This document shows, one piece after another, positions 35,724 to 43,409 of a stretch of 64,000 nt of DNA. Position 1 is the first letter of the stretch. The number at the start of each line of letters is the position of its first letter. Source of the DNA: Clostridia bacterium (GTDB lineage Bacteria > Bacillota > Clostridia > TANB77 > CAG-508); the NCBI GenBank assembly GCA_017517685.1, contig JAFWYK010000007.1:62001-126000 (forward strand), written 5' to 3'. Position numbers and translations under genes: made by a program. The notes under the pieces are model-generated. The model was not told the origin of the DNA, did no database searches, and saw only the letters and a program-made list of their open reading frames with translations.

Positions 35724-35828
35724 ATGAAAAATAAATTTATGTCTATAGTATTGATATTATCAGGTATAACTGGAATGGTTATAACAGGATTATTATTTGC
35801 GTTTGTTGAAGTTTTAAAAACACTTTAA
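35724..35828 (+). CDS. 34-aa single-span membrane peptide
   Basis: AGGAGA precedes ATG 35724 with correct spacing. The product, MKNKFMSIVLILSG and onward, is one hydrophobic helix with basic residues before it and a short V-L-K-T-L tail, a typical small membrane peptide. It sits between uvrC and the BadF-type kinase promoter. The stop is followed within 10 nt by that promoter. No homology is claimed. Confidence 0.45.
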   Translation: MKNKFMSIVLILSGITGMVITGLLFAFVEVLKTL

Positions 35829-35833
35829 AAACA

Positions 35834-35862
35834 TTGACTTTGTAGGTAAATGGTGGTATTAT
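35834..35862 (+). promoter_or_regulatory. promoter of the BadF-type kinase gene
   Basis: TTGACT (35834-35839), 17-nt spacer, TATTAT (35857-35862), with TGG before the -10. Confidence 0.7.
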
Positions 35863-35898
35863 GAGTGCGTAAAATATCTTGACTATAAGGAGATAATT

Positions 35899-37032
35899 AT
35901 GAAAGAAGCAATAATGGGATTAGACGGAGGAGGAAGCAACCTAAGAATCTTGGTTGTTGATAGAGAAACAGAACAAGAATTATATTCAAGAGATATTACT
36001 ACTGGGACAAACTTATCTACAGTAGCAGATAAGAAAGAAGCACTTACAAATATAAGAAATTTAATTGTTTCAGGTTTTAAAGGAATACCACAAGATTATT
36101 GTATAAAAGGAATTGGTTTATCAAGTGCTGGTACAGAGATTCCTGAAAATAGAGTAATGCTTGAAGAGGTATTAAATAGTGCAGTAAAACAAGTACAAAA
36201 AACGTCTGCTGTAGCACTTGCATTTCCACCAAAATGTTTTATAACAAATGATATAGATATTCTACTTCATTCTGCTGATATTGCATTAGTAGCTGGAACA
36301 GGAACTGTTGGTGCTGTTAAATATTTAGATGTTGAACCATATGATAATGCAGAAACACCACCAGATGATTATACAATACATAAATTTGATGGTAATGGAC
36401 AATTTATAGGAGATAAAGGATCTGGGTATTGGATATCAAAAGAAATCTTAACAAGAGTTGCTGAAATTGAAAACTTAGGTGGATACATGAATAGAAAAGG
36501 TGAATTTGTTGAGTGTGATCCAAGAGATTCTGAGCTTTTAAAAATGGTTTATGAAAGAGTTTTTGAAGCAAAAGGAGTTTCTAGAGAAGAAGCAAAAAAA
36601 CTATTAAGAGAAAAGAAAGTTCCAGAATTTGTTGCATTAGTATATTCAGCAACAGCTGATAATGGAAATGTCTTTGATAGAGCCAAAGTTGGAAATATGT
36701 TTGGAAAACTTGCTGTAGATGCAGCTTATGCTGGAGATGAAGCGGCTAATGATGTGTTAGAACATTCCGCTCAAGAATTATTTAAGAATATTGCTGCTGG
36801 ATATAGAATGGGAAAATTTGATGAAAAAGAGTGGTGCAATATTTTACTAAGTGGAAGTGTACTTGTAAAAAATGATATAGTAAGATGGCATTTAGAAAAT
36901 AAAATTAGAGAAGCATATCCAAATGTTTCAATTAAAGTAAATAACGAAAAACCAGTATGGTCTACAATTAGATATGTTGATGGAAAGATTAAACAAAAAG
37001 TATTAAAAAGAGACGAAGAGGCGATTAAATAA
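35899..37032 (+). CDS. BadF/BadG-family ATPase, N-acetylglucosamine kinase-like
   Basis: 377 aa of the ASKHA fold. It has a phosphate-1 loop MGLDGGGSNLRILVVD, the TNDID segment, the VAGTGTVGAVK phosphate-2 loop, the GDKGSGYWI sugar-contact motif that marks GlcNAc kinase-like members, and an adenosine motif near ILLSGSV. It probably phosphorylates an amino sugar such as GlcNAc salvaged from the wall, which would fit the nearby glmS, but the substrate is inferred. The gene is monocistronic and its stop codon lies within the terminator. Confidence 0.8.
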   Translation: MKEAIMGLDGGGSNLRILVVDRETEQELYSRDITTGTNLSTVADKKEALTNIRNLIVSGFKGIPQDYCIKGIGLSSAGTEIPENRVMLEEVLNSAVKQVQKTSAVALAFPPKCFITNDIDILLHSADIALVAGTGTVGAVKYLDVEPYDNAETPPDDYTIHKFDGNGQFIGDKGSGYWISKEILTRVAEIENLGGYMNRKGEFVECDPRDSELLKMVYERVFEAKGVSREEAKKLLREKKVPEFVALVYSATADNGNVFDRAKVGNMFGKLAVDAAYAGDEAANDVLEHSAQELFKNIAAGYRMGKFDEKEWCNILLSGSVLVKNDIVRWHLENKIREAYPNVSIKVNNEKPVWSTIRYVDGKIKQKVLKRDEEAIK

Positions 37033-37045
37033 ATCGCTTCTTTTT
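37018..37045 (+). terminator. terminator overlapping the kinase stop codon
   Basis: GAGGCGATT (37018-37026) pairs with AATCGCTTC (37032-37040), followed by TTTTT. Confidence 0.8.
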
Positions 37046-37072
37046 GCATAAATTATTAATTTAAGATATAAT
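37044..37072 (+). promoter_or_regulatory. promoter of ispH
   Basis: TTGCAT (37044-37049), 17-nt spacer, TATAAT (37067-37072). Confidence 0.55.
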
Positions 37073-37104
37073 ACTTGTATTAGAAAAAAAGAAGAGGAAA
37101 AGTT

Positions 37105-37959
37105 ATGGAAGTAGTTGTTGGAAAATTAGCAGGATTTTGTTTTGGAGTTAATCATGCAGTAGTCGAGGCAAATAAATTAATAGATAATGAAAAAAATGTA
37201 TATTGCTTAGGAGAAATTGTTCATAATGCACAAGTTATTGAAAAATTAGAAGCAAAAGGAATGAAAACTGTAGAATCATTAGATGAAGTTCCAGATGGAA
37301 GTACAGTTATTTTTAGAGCACATGGGGAAGCTGAAAGCGTTTATAAAAAGGCTGAAAGTAAAAATTTAAAAGTAGTAGATTTAACTTGTGGAAAAGTAAA
37401 AGCAATTCATATTAAAGTATCTAGAAATAAAGTTGATTCATTTATTATTATTATTGGTAAGAAAACTCATCCAGAAGTAATAGGAATAAAAGGATTTGCT
37501 GGAGAAAATAGTTTTGTTATTCAATCGGAAGATGATATTTTAGATGCATATATGGAGTATGAGAAAACAAATTTAGGTAAAGTTTTTGTTGTTTCACAAA
37601 CTACTTTTTCAAGTGCAAGATTTGATGATATAAGAGAAGAAATAGAAACTAATTTTTGCGAAGCAGAAGTGGTTGTGGATAAAACAATATGTGATGCAAC
37701 AGAAAATAGACAACTTGAAACTAGACAATTAGCCAAAGAAATCCACAAGATGGTAGTAATCGGTGGAAAAAATAGTTCTAATACAAAAGAACTTGTTAAT
37801 GTGGCAAAAGAATTTACAGAAGATGTATACAGTGTAGAAACAGTTAAAGATTTAGAGAACATAACAATAAATAAAGATGGAAAAATTGCTGTTATGGCCG
37901 GCGCATCTACACCAAAAGAATCAATTGAAGATGTTAAAAAATACTTAGAGAATTTATAA
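37105..37959 (+). CDS. ispH: 4-hydroxy-3-methylbut-2-enyl diphosphate reductase
   Basis: 284 aa. The three iron-sulfur cysteines are in GFCFGV (Cys12), DLTCGKV (about Cys96) and KTICDATENRQ (about Cys195). The RAHGE and GKNSSNT motifs are also present. IspH makes IPP and DMAPP in the last step of the non-mevalonate pathway, so the cell uses the MEP route. It is monocistronic with its own promoter and terminator. The ribosome binding site is AAGAGGAAA. Confidence 0.95.
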   Translation: MEVVVGKLAGFCFGVNHAVVEANKLIDNEKNVYCLGEIVHNAQVIEKLEAKGMKTVESLDEVPDGSTVIFRAHGEAESVYKKAESKNLKVVDLTCGKVKAIHIKVSRNKVDSFIIIIGKKTHPEVIGIKGFAGENSFVIQSEDDILDAYMEYEKTNLGKVFVVSQTTFSSARFDDIREEIETNFCEAEVVVDKTICDATENRQLETRQLAKEIHKMVVIGGKNSSNTKELVNVAKEFTEDVYSVETVKDLENITINKDGKIAVMAGASTPKESIEDVKKYLENL

Positions 37960-37975
37960 ATGTAAAAAGGAATGA

Positions 37976-38003
37976 GAGAGCTTGCAAAAGCTCTCTTTTG
38001 TTT
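37976..38003 (+). terminator. terminator after ispH
   Basis: GAGAGCTT (37976-37983) pairs with AAGCTCTC (37988-37995) around GCAA, followed by TTTTGTTT. The tail overlaps the next promoter. Confidence 0.85.
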
Positions 38004-38029
38004 ACATAATGGTAAAAATATGGTATAAT
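38001..38029 (+). promoter_or_regulatory. promoter of the P-loop kinase unit
   Basis: TTTACA (38001-38006), 17-nt spacer, TATAAT (38024-38029), with TGG before the -10. Confidence 0.75.
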
Positions 38030-38061
38030 AAAAGTTAGTACTAATATATAGGAGGGTTACT

Positions 38062-38853
38062 ATGGGACTTTTGCAACAGAACCTGACCAAATTTACTCGA
38101 ATCTATGAACAGACTAACGGTTTCATTACAGATAATATGCTCGTAAGCTGGTTTGGTAAAAGTGCCGTTAAGCGGACTGAACTGAAGGATATGACCTTCA
38201 CTAAGCGCTCCGCTGTCGTAATTGTCGGTGTATCCGGCTCTGGAAAAACTCATCTCGCAAGAGAATTCATTAAGGTTCATCCTAACTTTGTACTCTGCTC
38301 TCATGATGAGTGCTATGCAAAGGCGATGATTGATATGAGAACTCGAGATGAAGCTCAGCTTGATGTAAGAATGACTGAATACTTGGAAAGAATGATCCGC
38401 AGTGCTGTAAAGCATAACAATAATGTAATCTTCGATGGACTTTTCGTAAGTCCTGTTGTAAGAGCTGCACTCATCAACACATTGAGAACGATGGGATTTG
38501 AAATTCATGTTGTGTACCTCACGCTTGAACATCTTAATCGTCATCTCACTGACTATTCCATTTTGAAAGCCATTCAGACTCAGGCTCACAGACTGCACAG
38601 CCTCAAGCATAAGAATGAACTTTCAGCTCAACATATCGTAACGAACAGGCATAACGCAGTAGAACTTTTCGCAGAAGATAACAATCTTACTGTTGATCAG
38701 GCTATTGATATGCTTGCTTCTCATCCGGAAGTTGGGAAAATGGCTCTGGATAACTACCAGAACGCTGTTAATGAAGTTGAATCTCATCTTGTTGCTCAGC
38801 AGGAATCCGCTAAGGCATTTATGCTTGGTACCGACTACTACTATGAACTCTAA
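38062..38853 (+). CDS. P-loop kinase-like protein (AAA_33 / polynucleotide-kinase type), GC-elevated unit
   Basis: 263 aa. Walker A is GVSGSGKTHLA (residues 56-66), followed by SHDECYAK (DxD-like) and NNNVIFDGLFVS, a pattern of small-molecule or polynucleotide kinases such as T4 PNK-type AAA_33 proteins and zeta-toxin relatives. A long helical C-terminus follows. Composition is shifted: 38221-38280 has 25 G/C of 60, and codons such as CTG, CTC and CGC are used that backbone genes avoid. It has its own promoter and terminator. The phosphoacceptor is unknown. Acquisition by transfer, for example from a phage, is an inference. Confidence 0.75.
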   Translation: MGLLQQNLTKFTRIYEQTNGFITDNMLVSWFGKSAVKRTELKDMTFTKRSAVVIVGVSGSGKTHLAREFIKVHPNFVLCSHDECYAKAMIDMRTRDEAQLDVRMTEYLERMIRSAVKHNNNVIFDGLFVSPVVRAALINTLRTMGFEIHVVYLTLEHLNRHLTDYSILKAIQTQAHRLHSLKHKNELSAQHIVTNRHNAVELFAEDNNLTVDQAIDMLASHPEVGKMALDNYQNAVNEVESHLVAQQESAKAFMLGTDYYYEL

Positions 38854-38881
38854 GGAGGAGTGAATAATTTCAACCTAAAAG

Positions 38882-38914
38882 TAGTGTCATCCTAAGGGAT
38901 GGCGCTATTTTTTT
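38882..38914 (+). terminator. terminator after the P-loop kinase
   Basis: TAGTGTCATCC (38882-38892) pairs with GGATGGCGCTA (38897-38907, two G-T pairs) around TAAG, followed by seven T. Confidence 0.85.
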
Positions 38915-38925
38915 GTTCAAAAGTG

Positions 38926-38954
38926 TTTACATAAAGTCAAAAATGTGCTATAAT
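38926..38954 (+). promoter_or_regulatory. promoter of the 39006 unit
   Basis: TTTACA (38926-38931), 17-nt spacer, TATAAT (38949-38954), with TGC before the -10. It is nearly the same as the 4658 promoter. Confidence 0.8.
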
Positions 38955-39005
38955 ATATAATGTACATTTTTATAATGTAAATACTTAGGACAGGAGAGGA
39001 ATAGT

Positions 39006-39491
39006 ATGGTAAGTACATCTCGGAGCAAAGAATTAGAGCTTGTAGAATTATCGAACACTTATTTCAACAAGCTCGGGCTCAGCAACAGTGTTAAATATTT
39101 CTTTCGAACCGATGCTGTAACAGCAATTCTCCAGACTACGTATAAGCAGTATGAAGAAACAGTTAAGGCATTGGTTGCTCAACTACCGGAAGACAAAAAA
39201 CACGAGGGCGAAGTTCGTATCGATGGTTTTATTGGTCGTAGCGCAGACTTTACAGCATGCGTTATCGATGCATTTAAAATCAAAATGGCCCAGACTTTCA
39301 TGGCCTGTGAAGAGTACGTCCCTATGGACCAGGTACTCGCAAGAGTTTTCATGAGAGCCTTCGTGAATGAAGCTGATGGTAAGATGAGTGACAACGTCAG
39401 TCGGATCTCCAAAGAAGTTGCAGGACACAAGTATGCTGAGCTGTGTAAACGCTTGAAGAAAGACGGTCTAATCACAGAAAAAACAAATTAA
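39006..39491 (+). CDS. unknown 161-aa helical protein, GC-elevated unit
   Basis: The ATG follows GGAGAGG. 39241-39300 has 25 G/C of 60. The product is mostly helical and soluble with no recognised motif. A central Cys/Met-rich segment (residues 85-120) and a basic C-terminus (LCKRLKKDG) are visible. It has the same layout as the other GC-elevated genes: its own near-consensus promoter, one gene, one strong terminator. The 87 nt between its stop and the terminator hold no ORF. Confidence 0.65.
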   Translation: MVSTSRSKELELVELSNTYFNKLGLSNSVKYFFRTDAVTAILQTTYKQYEETVKALVAQLPEDKKHEGEVRIDGFIGRSADFTACVIDAFKIKMAQTFMACEEYVPMDQVLARVFMRAFVNEADGKMSDNVSRISKEVAGHKYAELCKRLKKDGLITEKTN

Positions 39492-39578
39492 TTATCAAAG
39501 TGAGAGTGATCGTATGTGACGATTCAAAGCGCTAAACAGCAATTACTATCATTTGGTCTCTTGAAGGCTAAAGGCAGC

Positions 39579-39623
39579 GGACCAGGGGTGTAATAATTTA
39601 CCCTTGGTCCCTTGTCTTTTTTT
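39579..39623 (+). terminator. terminator after the 39006 gene
   Basis: GGACCAGGGGT (39579-39589) pairs with ACCCTTGGTCC (39600-39610), one G-T pair, and a T-run ends at 39623. Confidence 0.85.
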
Positions 39624-39632
39624 GTGAGAGTA

Positions 39633-39684
39633 TTTACATAATTTCGAAAAAACTGTTTATTTTAAATATAAAATATAGTATAAT
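39633..39684 (+). promoter_or_regulatory. promoter region of the methyltransferase gene
   Basis: TATAAT (39679-39684) lies 17 nt after TTTATT (39656-39661). A second set, TTTACA (39633-39638) with TTTATT as its -10, overlaps it. Confidence 0.5.
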
Positions 39685-39719
39685 AATTAAGTAAAATTTG
39701 AAAAATAGAGGAATTTATA

Positions 39720-40583
39720 ATGGAAATTGCAAGAGATTGGAAAGATTATGAAATTTTAGATATGTCAAATGGTGAAAAACTTGAAAGATGGGCAAATGTT
39801 ATTTTAACAAGACCAGATCCACAAATTATTTGGAAAGAAAAAACATTTCCAGAAAAATGGAAAACAGCTAATGCGAGATATTCAAGAAGTAATACTGGTG
39901 GTGGTGCTTGGCAATATAATAAAAAAATGCCTGATGCTTGGCAAGTTAAATATAAAGATTTAACATTCAATATTAAACCAATGGGATTTAAACATACAGG
40001 ATTGTTTCCAGAGCAAGCAGTTAATTGGGATTGGATGATTAATAAGATAAAATCTTCTGGAAGAAAAGATATTAAGGTATTAAATTTATTTGCATATACT
40101 GGAGGAGCAACAGTTGCTTGTAGTTATGCTGGAGCAAGTGTATGCCATGTTGATAGTTCAAAAGGAATGGTTGCTTGGGCAAAAGAGAATATTGCTTCAT
40201 CAGGATTAAGTGATAGACCAGTAAGATTTATAATTGATGATGTTACAAAATTTGTTCAAAGAGAAATTAGACGTGGAAATAAATATGATGCAATTATAAT
40301 GGATCCACCATCATATGGTAGAGGAAAAAATGGGGAAGTATGGCAATTTGAAAATAATATTTCTGATTTAGTAGAACTTTGTAGAGAAGTATTATCAGAT
40401 GATCCACTTTTCTTCTTAATTAATTCATATACAACAGGAATATCATCTAAAGTATTAGAAAATATAATTTATTTAAAATTAAAACTTAAAAAAGGAAAAA
40501 TATCATCTGGAGAAATAGGACTTCCAATGAAAGATTCTAGTTTAGTTCTTCCATGTGGAATTTATGGTAGATGGGAAAAATAA
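39720..40583 (+). CDS. class I SAM-dependent RNA methyltransferase (RlmI/RsmD-like)
   Basis: 287 aa with motif I LNLFAYTGGATVAC (residues 121-134), the acidic motif II HVDSSKGM, and the catalytic/target motif MDPPSYGRG (about 196-204). An N-terminal beta-rich portion precedes the Rossmann fold. This pattern is typical of rRNA methyltransferases of the RlmI/RlmK group, but the target base is not readable. Base composition is that of the backbone, unlike its neighbours on both sides. The ribosome binding site is AGAGGAA. Confidence 0.85.
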   Translation: MEIARDWKDYEILDMSNGEKLERWANVILTRPDPQIIWKEKTFPEKWKTANARYSRSNTGGGAWQYNKKMPDAWQVKYKDLTFNIKPMGFKHTGLFPEQAVNWDWMINKIKSSGRKDIKVLNLFAYTGGATVACSYAGASVCHVDSSKGMVAWAKENIASSGLSDRPVRFIIDDVTKFVQREIRRGNKYDAIIMDPPSYGRGKNGEVWQFENNISDLVELCREVLSDDPLFFLINSYTTGISSKVLENIIYLKLKLKKGKISSGEIGLPMKDSSLVLPCGIYGRWEK

Positions 40584-40584
40584 A

Positions 40585-40622
40585 AAAAGAGCAGGTAACT
40601 TTTGAGGGTTACCTGCTCTTTT
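40585..40622. terminator. bidirectional terminator
   Basis: AAAAGAGCAGGTAAC and GTTACCTGCTCTTTT form a 15-bp stem. It serves the methyltransferase gene and the - strand gene ending at 40626. Confidence 0.9.
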
Positions 40623-40625
40623 GAA

Positions 40626-41165
40626 TTATAACTTATTATTGTTTGCAAGGTACTCAGCAATGAGTCTAGCAAGCTCGTAGTCATTATGTGCTTGTCCAAG
40701 AACGAAACTGGTTTTTTCAAGTATTTCTTTATTCTTTGCCATCTGAGAATCATATTTTTGTCTTTCGGAATCCAGACGGGAAATAATGAAACTTGGAGAT
40801 GGAGACGCGGCTCTGTATTCTGAAAATGATGGAAAAAGAAATTCGTTATATTCTTTTTGATAATCATCAACAGAAGAGAACACAAAGACAGGGACTGTCT
40901 TTTCTTTCTCTGCAAGTTGCATTAAGAATTTGTAACCAGCATGTTGGTCTGGAAGCTGGCGTTCGCCAATTAATGGTCGGTATTTGTAGAATTGGATATC
41001 CAAGATGATAAAGTCGATGTCATCAAGAATGTTGTTTCTAAAACATAACCGATAAGCTTCCATGTAGTTGTTAACGTGCACACGTTCTGTGATACCGTGG
41101 GAATCTAAAATCCGTATGGCATCTTCGAGTTTACTATCATTGTCCTCGATAATAAGTACTTTCAT
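40626..41165 (-). CDS. orphan receiver-domain protein, GC-elevated unit
   Basis: 179 aa starting MKVLIIEDND. AGGAGG lies 6 nt before this ATG; an ATG one codon earlier is only 3 nt from it. Residues 1-125 follow the receiver pattern with acidic Glu7/Asp8 and a phosphoacceptor Asp56 in DFIILDIQ, followed by an insertion and VPVFVFSSVDD. The conserved Lys after that strand is not evident. A helical tail replaces any DNA-binding output domain, and no histidine kinase is nearby. 40921-40980 has 27 G/C of 60. It may be a stand-alone phosphorelay or regulatory protein brought in with the other GC-elevated units (inference). Confidence 0.7.
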   Translation of the reverse strand: MKVLIIEDNDSKLEDAIRILDSHGITERVHVNNYMEAYRLCFRNNILDDIDFIILDIQFYKYRPLIGERQLPDQHAGYKFLMQLAEKEKTVPVFVFSSVDDYQKEYNEFLFPSFSEYRAASPSPSFIISRLDSERQKYDSQMAKNKEILEKTSFVLGQAHNDYELARLIAEYLANNNKL

Positions 41166-41220
41166 CATGCACCTCCTAAAATTTAAGATTAATGAAAGAT
41201 TTTCTAGTAACAATGTGTGA

Positions 41221-41249
41221 ATTATATCATGAAATGCGCTAAAATACAA
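41221..41249 (-). promoter_or_regulatory. promoter of the receiver-domain gene
   Basis: On the - strand: TTGTAT, 17-nt spacer, TATAAT, with TGA before the -10 (+ strand 41244-41249 and 41221-41226). Confidence 0.7.
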
Positions 41250-41341
41250 GTTTTGCTGGATTGTATATAATTATATATAGCTAAAAATAATTAAATATGG
41301 TAAAATGTTATAGTAAATCTATAAAGAAAGAAAAGTGAATT

Positions 41342-42022
41342 ATGGAAAAATTAAATGTTTTATACGAAGATAATCATATAATAGTTGTTGTTAAACCAGT
41401 CAATATTCCTTCGCAAGGAGATAAGACTGGAGATGAAGATATGCTAACAATTATTAAAGCATATATTAAAGAAAAGTATAATAAACCAGGAGAAGTATAT
41501 CTTGGTTTAGTTCATAGACTAGATAGACCAACAGGGGGCGTTATGGTGTTTGCAAGAACATCAAAAGCTGCTTCAAGATTATCAGAACAAGTAAGAGATA
41601 AAAAGATGCATAAAAAATATCTTTGCATTGTAGATGGCAAAATGGAATCTGATAAAGGTTCTATGAGAGATTATTTATTAAAAAATGAAAAAACAAATAC
41701 AAGCAAAGTTGTTAAAGAAGGAACTAAAAATGCAAAAGAAGCTCTTCTTGATTATGAAGTAGTTAAATACAATGAAGAGATTAATATGTCAGTTGTAAAG
41801 GTTGATCTTCATACAGGAAGACATCATCAAATTAGAGTTCAATTTGCTTCAAGAAATCATAGCTTATCTGGTGATCAAAAATATGGTACAAGGGGCAGAG
41901 GAAAACAATTGGCTTTATGGGCATACTCACTTTCTTTTTCTCATCCAACAACAAAAGAAGAATTAGTATTTGAAAACTATCCAGAAGTTACTGGAAGTTG
42001 GAAAATATTAGAAAACGAATAA
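41342..42022 (+). CDS. RluA-family pseudouridine synthase
   Basis: 226 aa with the catalytic motif GLVHRLDRPTGGVMVFA (catalytic Asp near residue 61), preceded by DNHIIVVVKPVNIPSQ and followed by GRHHQIRVQFA. These are the ordered motifs of RluA/RluC/RluD enzymes. There is no S4 domain at the N-terminus, so it is a short RluA-like form that modifies uridine in rRNA or tRNA. The target is not known. A TGG-TAAAAT -10 (41301-41306) lies upstream. Confidence 0.92.
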   Translation: MEKLNVLYEDNHIIVVVKPVNIPSQGDKTGDEDMLTIIKAYIKEKYNKPGEVYLGLVHRLDRPTGGVMVFARTSKAASRLSEQVRDKKMHKKYLCIVDGKMESDKGSMRDYLLKNEKTNTSKVVKEGTKNAKEALLDYEVVKYNEEINMSVVKVDLHTGRHHQIRVQFASRNHSLSGDQKYGTRGRGKQLALWAYSLSFSHPTTKEELVFENYPEVTGSWKILENE

Positions 42023-42028
42023 TTATAG

Positions 42029-42057
42029 TTGACATAATTTTAAATGTATGCTATAAT
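42029..42057 (+). promoter_or_regulatory. promoter of the ribokinase-family leader
   Basis: TTGACA (42029-42034), 17-nt spacer, TATAAT (42052-42057), with TGC before the -10. Confidence 0.85.
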
Positions 42058-42063
42058 GAGCTT

Positions 42064-42259
42064 GTAAGGGAGTAATAACCATATAATTTATGGAATTGCA
42101 TCAACAATTTGCGGAAACAAAACCTGGTGCAATTTTAAAATATGAGACTTACTAGTACAGCACGTACTAAATAGGTCTCAATTATTGTTTTATAGATAAA
42201 ATAAATATAATAAACTTCAAATAGACATATTTAGTACAAAGTGCTAAATATGTTTTTTT
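42064..42259 (+). promoter_or_regulatory. riboswitch-like three-way attenuator (tentatively yybP-ykoY-like)
   Basis: The leader can form a closed domain with stem P1, GTAAG (42064-42068) with CTTAC (42148-42152). Inside it are GGGAGTA, a CCATA/TATGG hairpin and an ATTGCA/TGCAAT arm. The P1 3' strand is also the 5' strand of hairpin A (42144-42151 with 42172-42179, inner TAGTAC/GTACTA). The segment GTACTAAATA (42164-42173) is perfectly complementary to TATTTAGTAC (42228-42237), which belongs to terminator C. If P1 forms, hairpin A is disrupted, GTACTAAATA is freed and terminator C is blocked: an ON switch. The GGGAGTA and GAGAC-CTTAC strands recall the manganese yybP-ykoY element. That match is from memory and uncertain. 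Confidence 0.6.
42225..42259 (+). terminator. regulated terminator before the ribokinase-family gene
   Basis: ACATATTTAGTAC (42225-42237) pairs with GTGCTAAATATGT (42241-42253) around AAA, followed by a T-run to 42259. An outer stem, CTTCAAATA (42215-42223) with TATTTGAAG (42259-42267), would also cover part of the GAAGGAGG ribosome binding site. Confidence 0.8.
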
Positions 42260-42279
42260 ATTTGAAGGAGGATTTAAAA

Positions 42280-43293
42280 ATGTCAAAAATTGTTGTAATC
42301 GGTAGTGCTAACATGGATACAACTCATTACTTAGCATCTGAATTTCCAGATGACTTAACACAAGAATCTTTAAATGAAATTATTAAAACAGCGAGAGTAC
42401 TTGGTGGTAAAGGTGCTAACCAAGCAAGAGCTGCAAAACTTCAATCTAAAGACAATAAAGTTTACTTTATTGGTTGTGTTGGTATGGATGAATCAGGTAC
42501 AAAAATGCTTGAAGAATTCAAAAGAGTTGGTGTTAACTTTAAAGGTGTTAAAGTGTTAAGCGGTAAAAATACTGATGGTAGAATTATCGACGTTGACAAA
42601 AACGGTGAGAACCGTATGAAAGGTTACGGTGATTGTATTAAAGAATTAACACCTGAAAAAATTGATATGACAATTTTAGAAAATGCTGATATTGTTGCGA
42701 TTCAAATGAAGATGCCACAAGAAACAGTGAGATTTGTTATTGAATATTGTAAAAGACATAACAAACCATTAGTAATAGATCCAACACCACCTGAAAAAGC
42801 AAATATTTTAATGGAAGAGAATGCGAAATTATTAGGGGAAGCTGCTTACCTTACTCCTAATGAAGAAGAAGCATTTGCTTTAATTAAATATGCTGAAGGT
42901 ATGGATATTACTCAAATAAAGAAAGAATTTAAAGAAACACCAAAAGAAGTGAGACTTCAAATGATCCAAGATTTTGTGCAAAAACACCCTAATGTTATTG
43001 CCACAGTTGGTGGAGATGGTGTTATCTATCACAACGGAAAAGGTGCTATTAGAAAAAGAACATTCCCAACAGAATGTAAAGATTCTACTGGTGCAGGAGA
43101 TACATTTAATGGTGCATTTATTGCATCTTTAGCAAGAGGAGAAAAACTAGATAGAGCTGTTGAATATGGTTTAATGGCTTCTAGTATAAAAGTAAGATAC
43201 GAAGGTGCACAAAATGGTGTACCAACATATGATGAAACTACAAAAGCTTTAGAAGTATACGATAGAAGAAATAGATTACATGAAGATGACTAA
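42280..43293 (+). CDS. PfkB-family carbohydrate kinase (ribokinase-like)
   Basis: 337 aa. The start ATG 42280 is 8 nt after GAAGGAGG; upstream in-frame codons lie in the regulated terminator and are rejected. The N-terminal signature is VVIGSANMDTT followed by VLGGKGANQARAA (residues about 42-54). The C-terminal signature is DSTGAGDTFNGAF with the catalytic Asp. These are ribokinase hallmarks, and the likely reaction is ATP-dependent phosphorylation of ribose or a related sugar or nucleoside. It has an insertion of about 30 residues (FALIKYAEGMDITQIKKEF region). It is controlled by the attenuator upstream. The substrate is not determined. Confidence 0.88.
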   Translation: MSKIVVIGSANMDTTHYLASEFPDDLTQESLNEIIKTARVLGGKGANQARAAKLQSKDNKVYFIGCVGMDESGTKMLEEFKRVGVNFKGVKVLSGKNTDGRIIDVDKNGENRMKGYGDCIKELTPEKIDMTILENADIVAIQMKMPQETVRFVIEYCKRHNKPLVIDPTPPEKANILMEENAKLLGEAAYLTPNEEEAFALIKYAEGMDITQIKKEFKETPKEVRLQMIQDFVQKHPNVIATVGGDGVIYHNGKGAIRKRTFPTECKDSTGAGDTFNGAFIASLARGEKLDRAVEYGLMASSIKVRYEGAQNGVPTYDETTKALEVYDRRNRLHEDD

Positions 43294-43330
43294 TGAAAAA
43301 TTAATAAATTAATATACGAAATATCGCTAA

Positions 43331-43360
43331 AAAGAAAGGGCCGCCACCCTTTCTTTTTTT
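43331..43360 (+). terminator. terminator after the ribokinase-family gene
   Basis: AAAGAAAGGG (43331-43340) pairs with CCCTTTCTTT (43347-43356) around CCGCCA, then a T-run. Confidence 0.85.
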
Positions 43361-43409
43361 ATGTATAAATATCTTTCTGATTAATATTTATTTATTAAGG
43401 AGGTGTTTT

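Noticed and set aside
38041..38610. - strand ORF opposite the P-loop kinase gene
   Set aside because: The + strand product has a clear Walker A motif and signals; the antisense frame has none.
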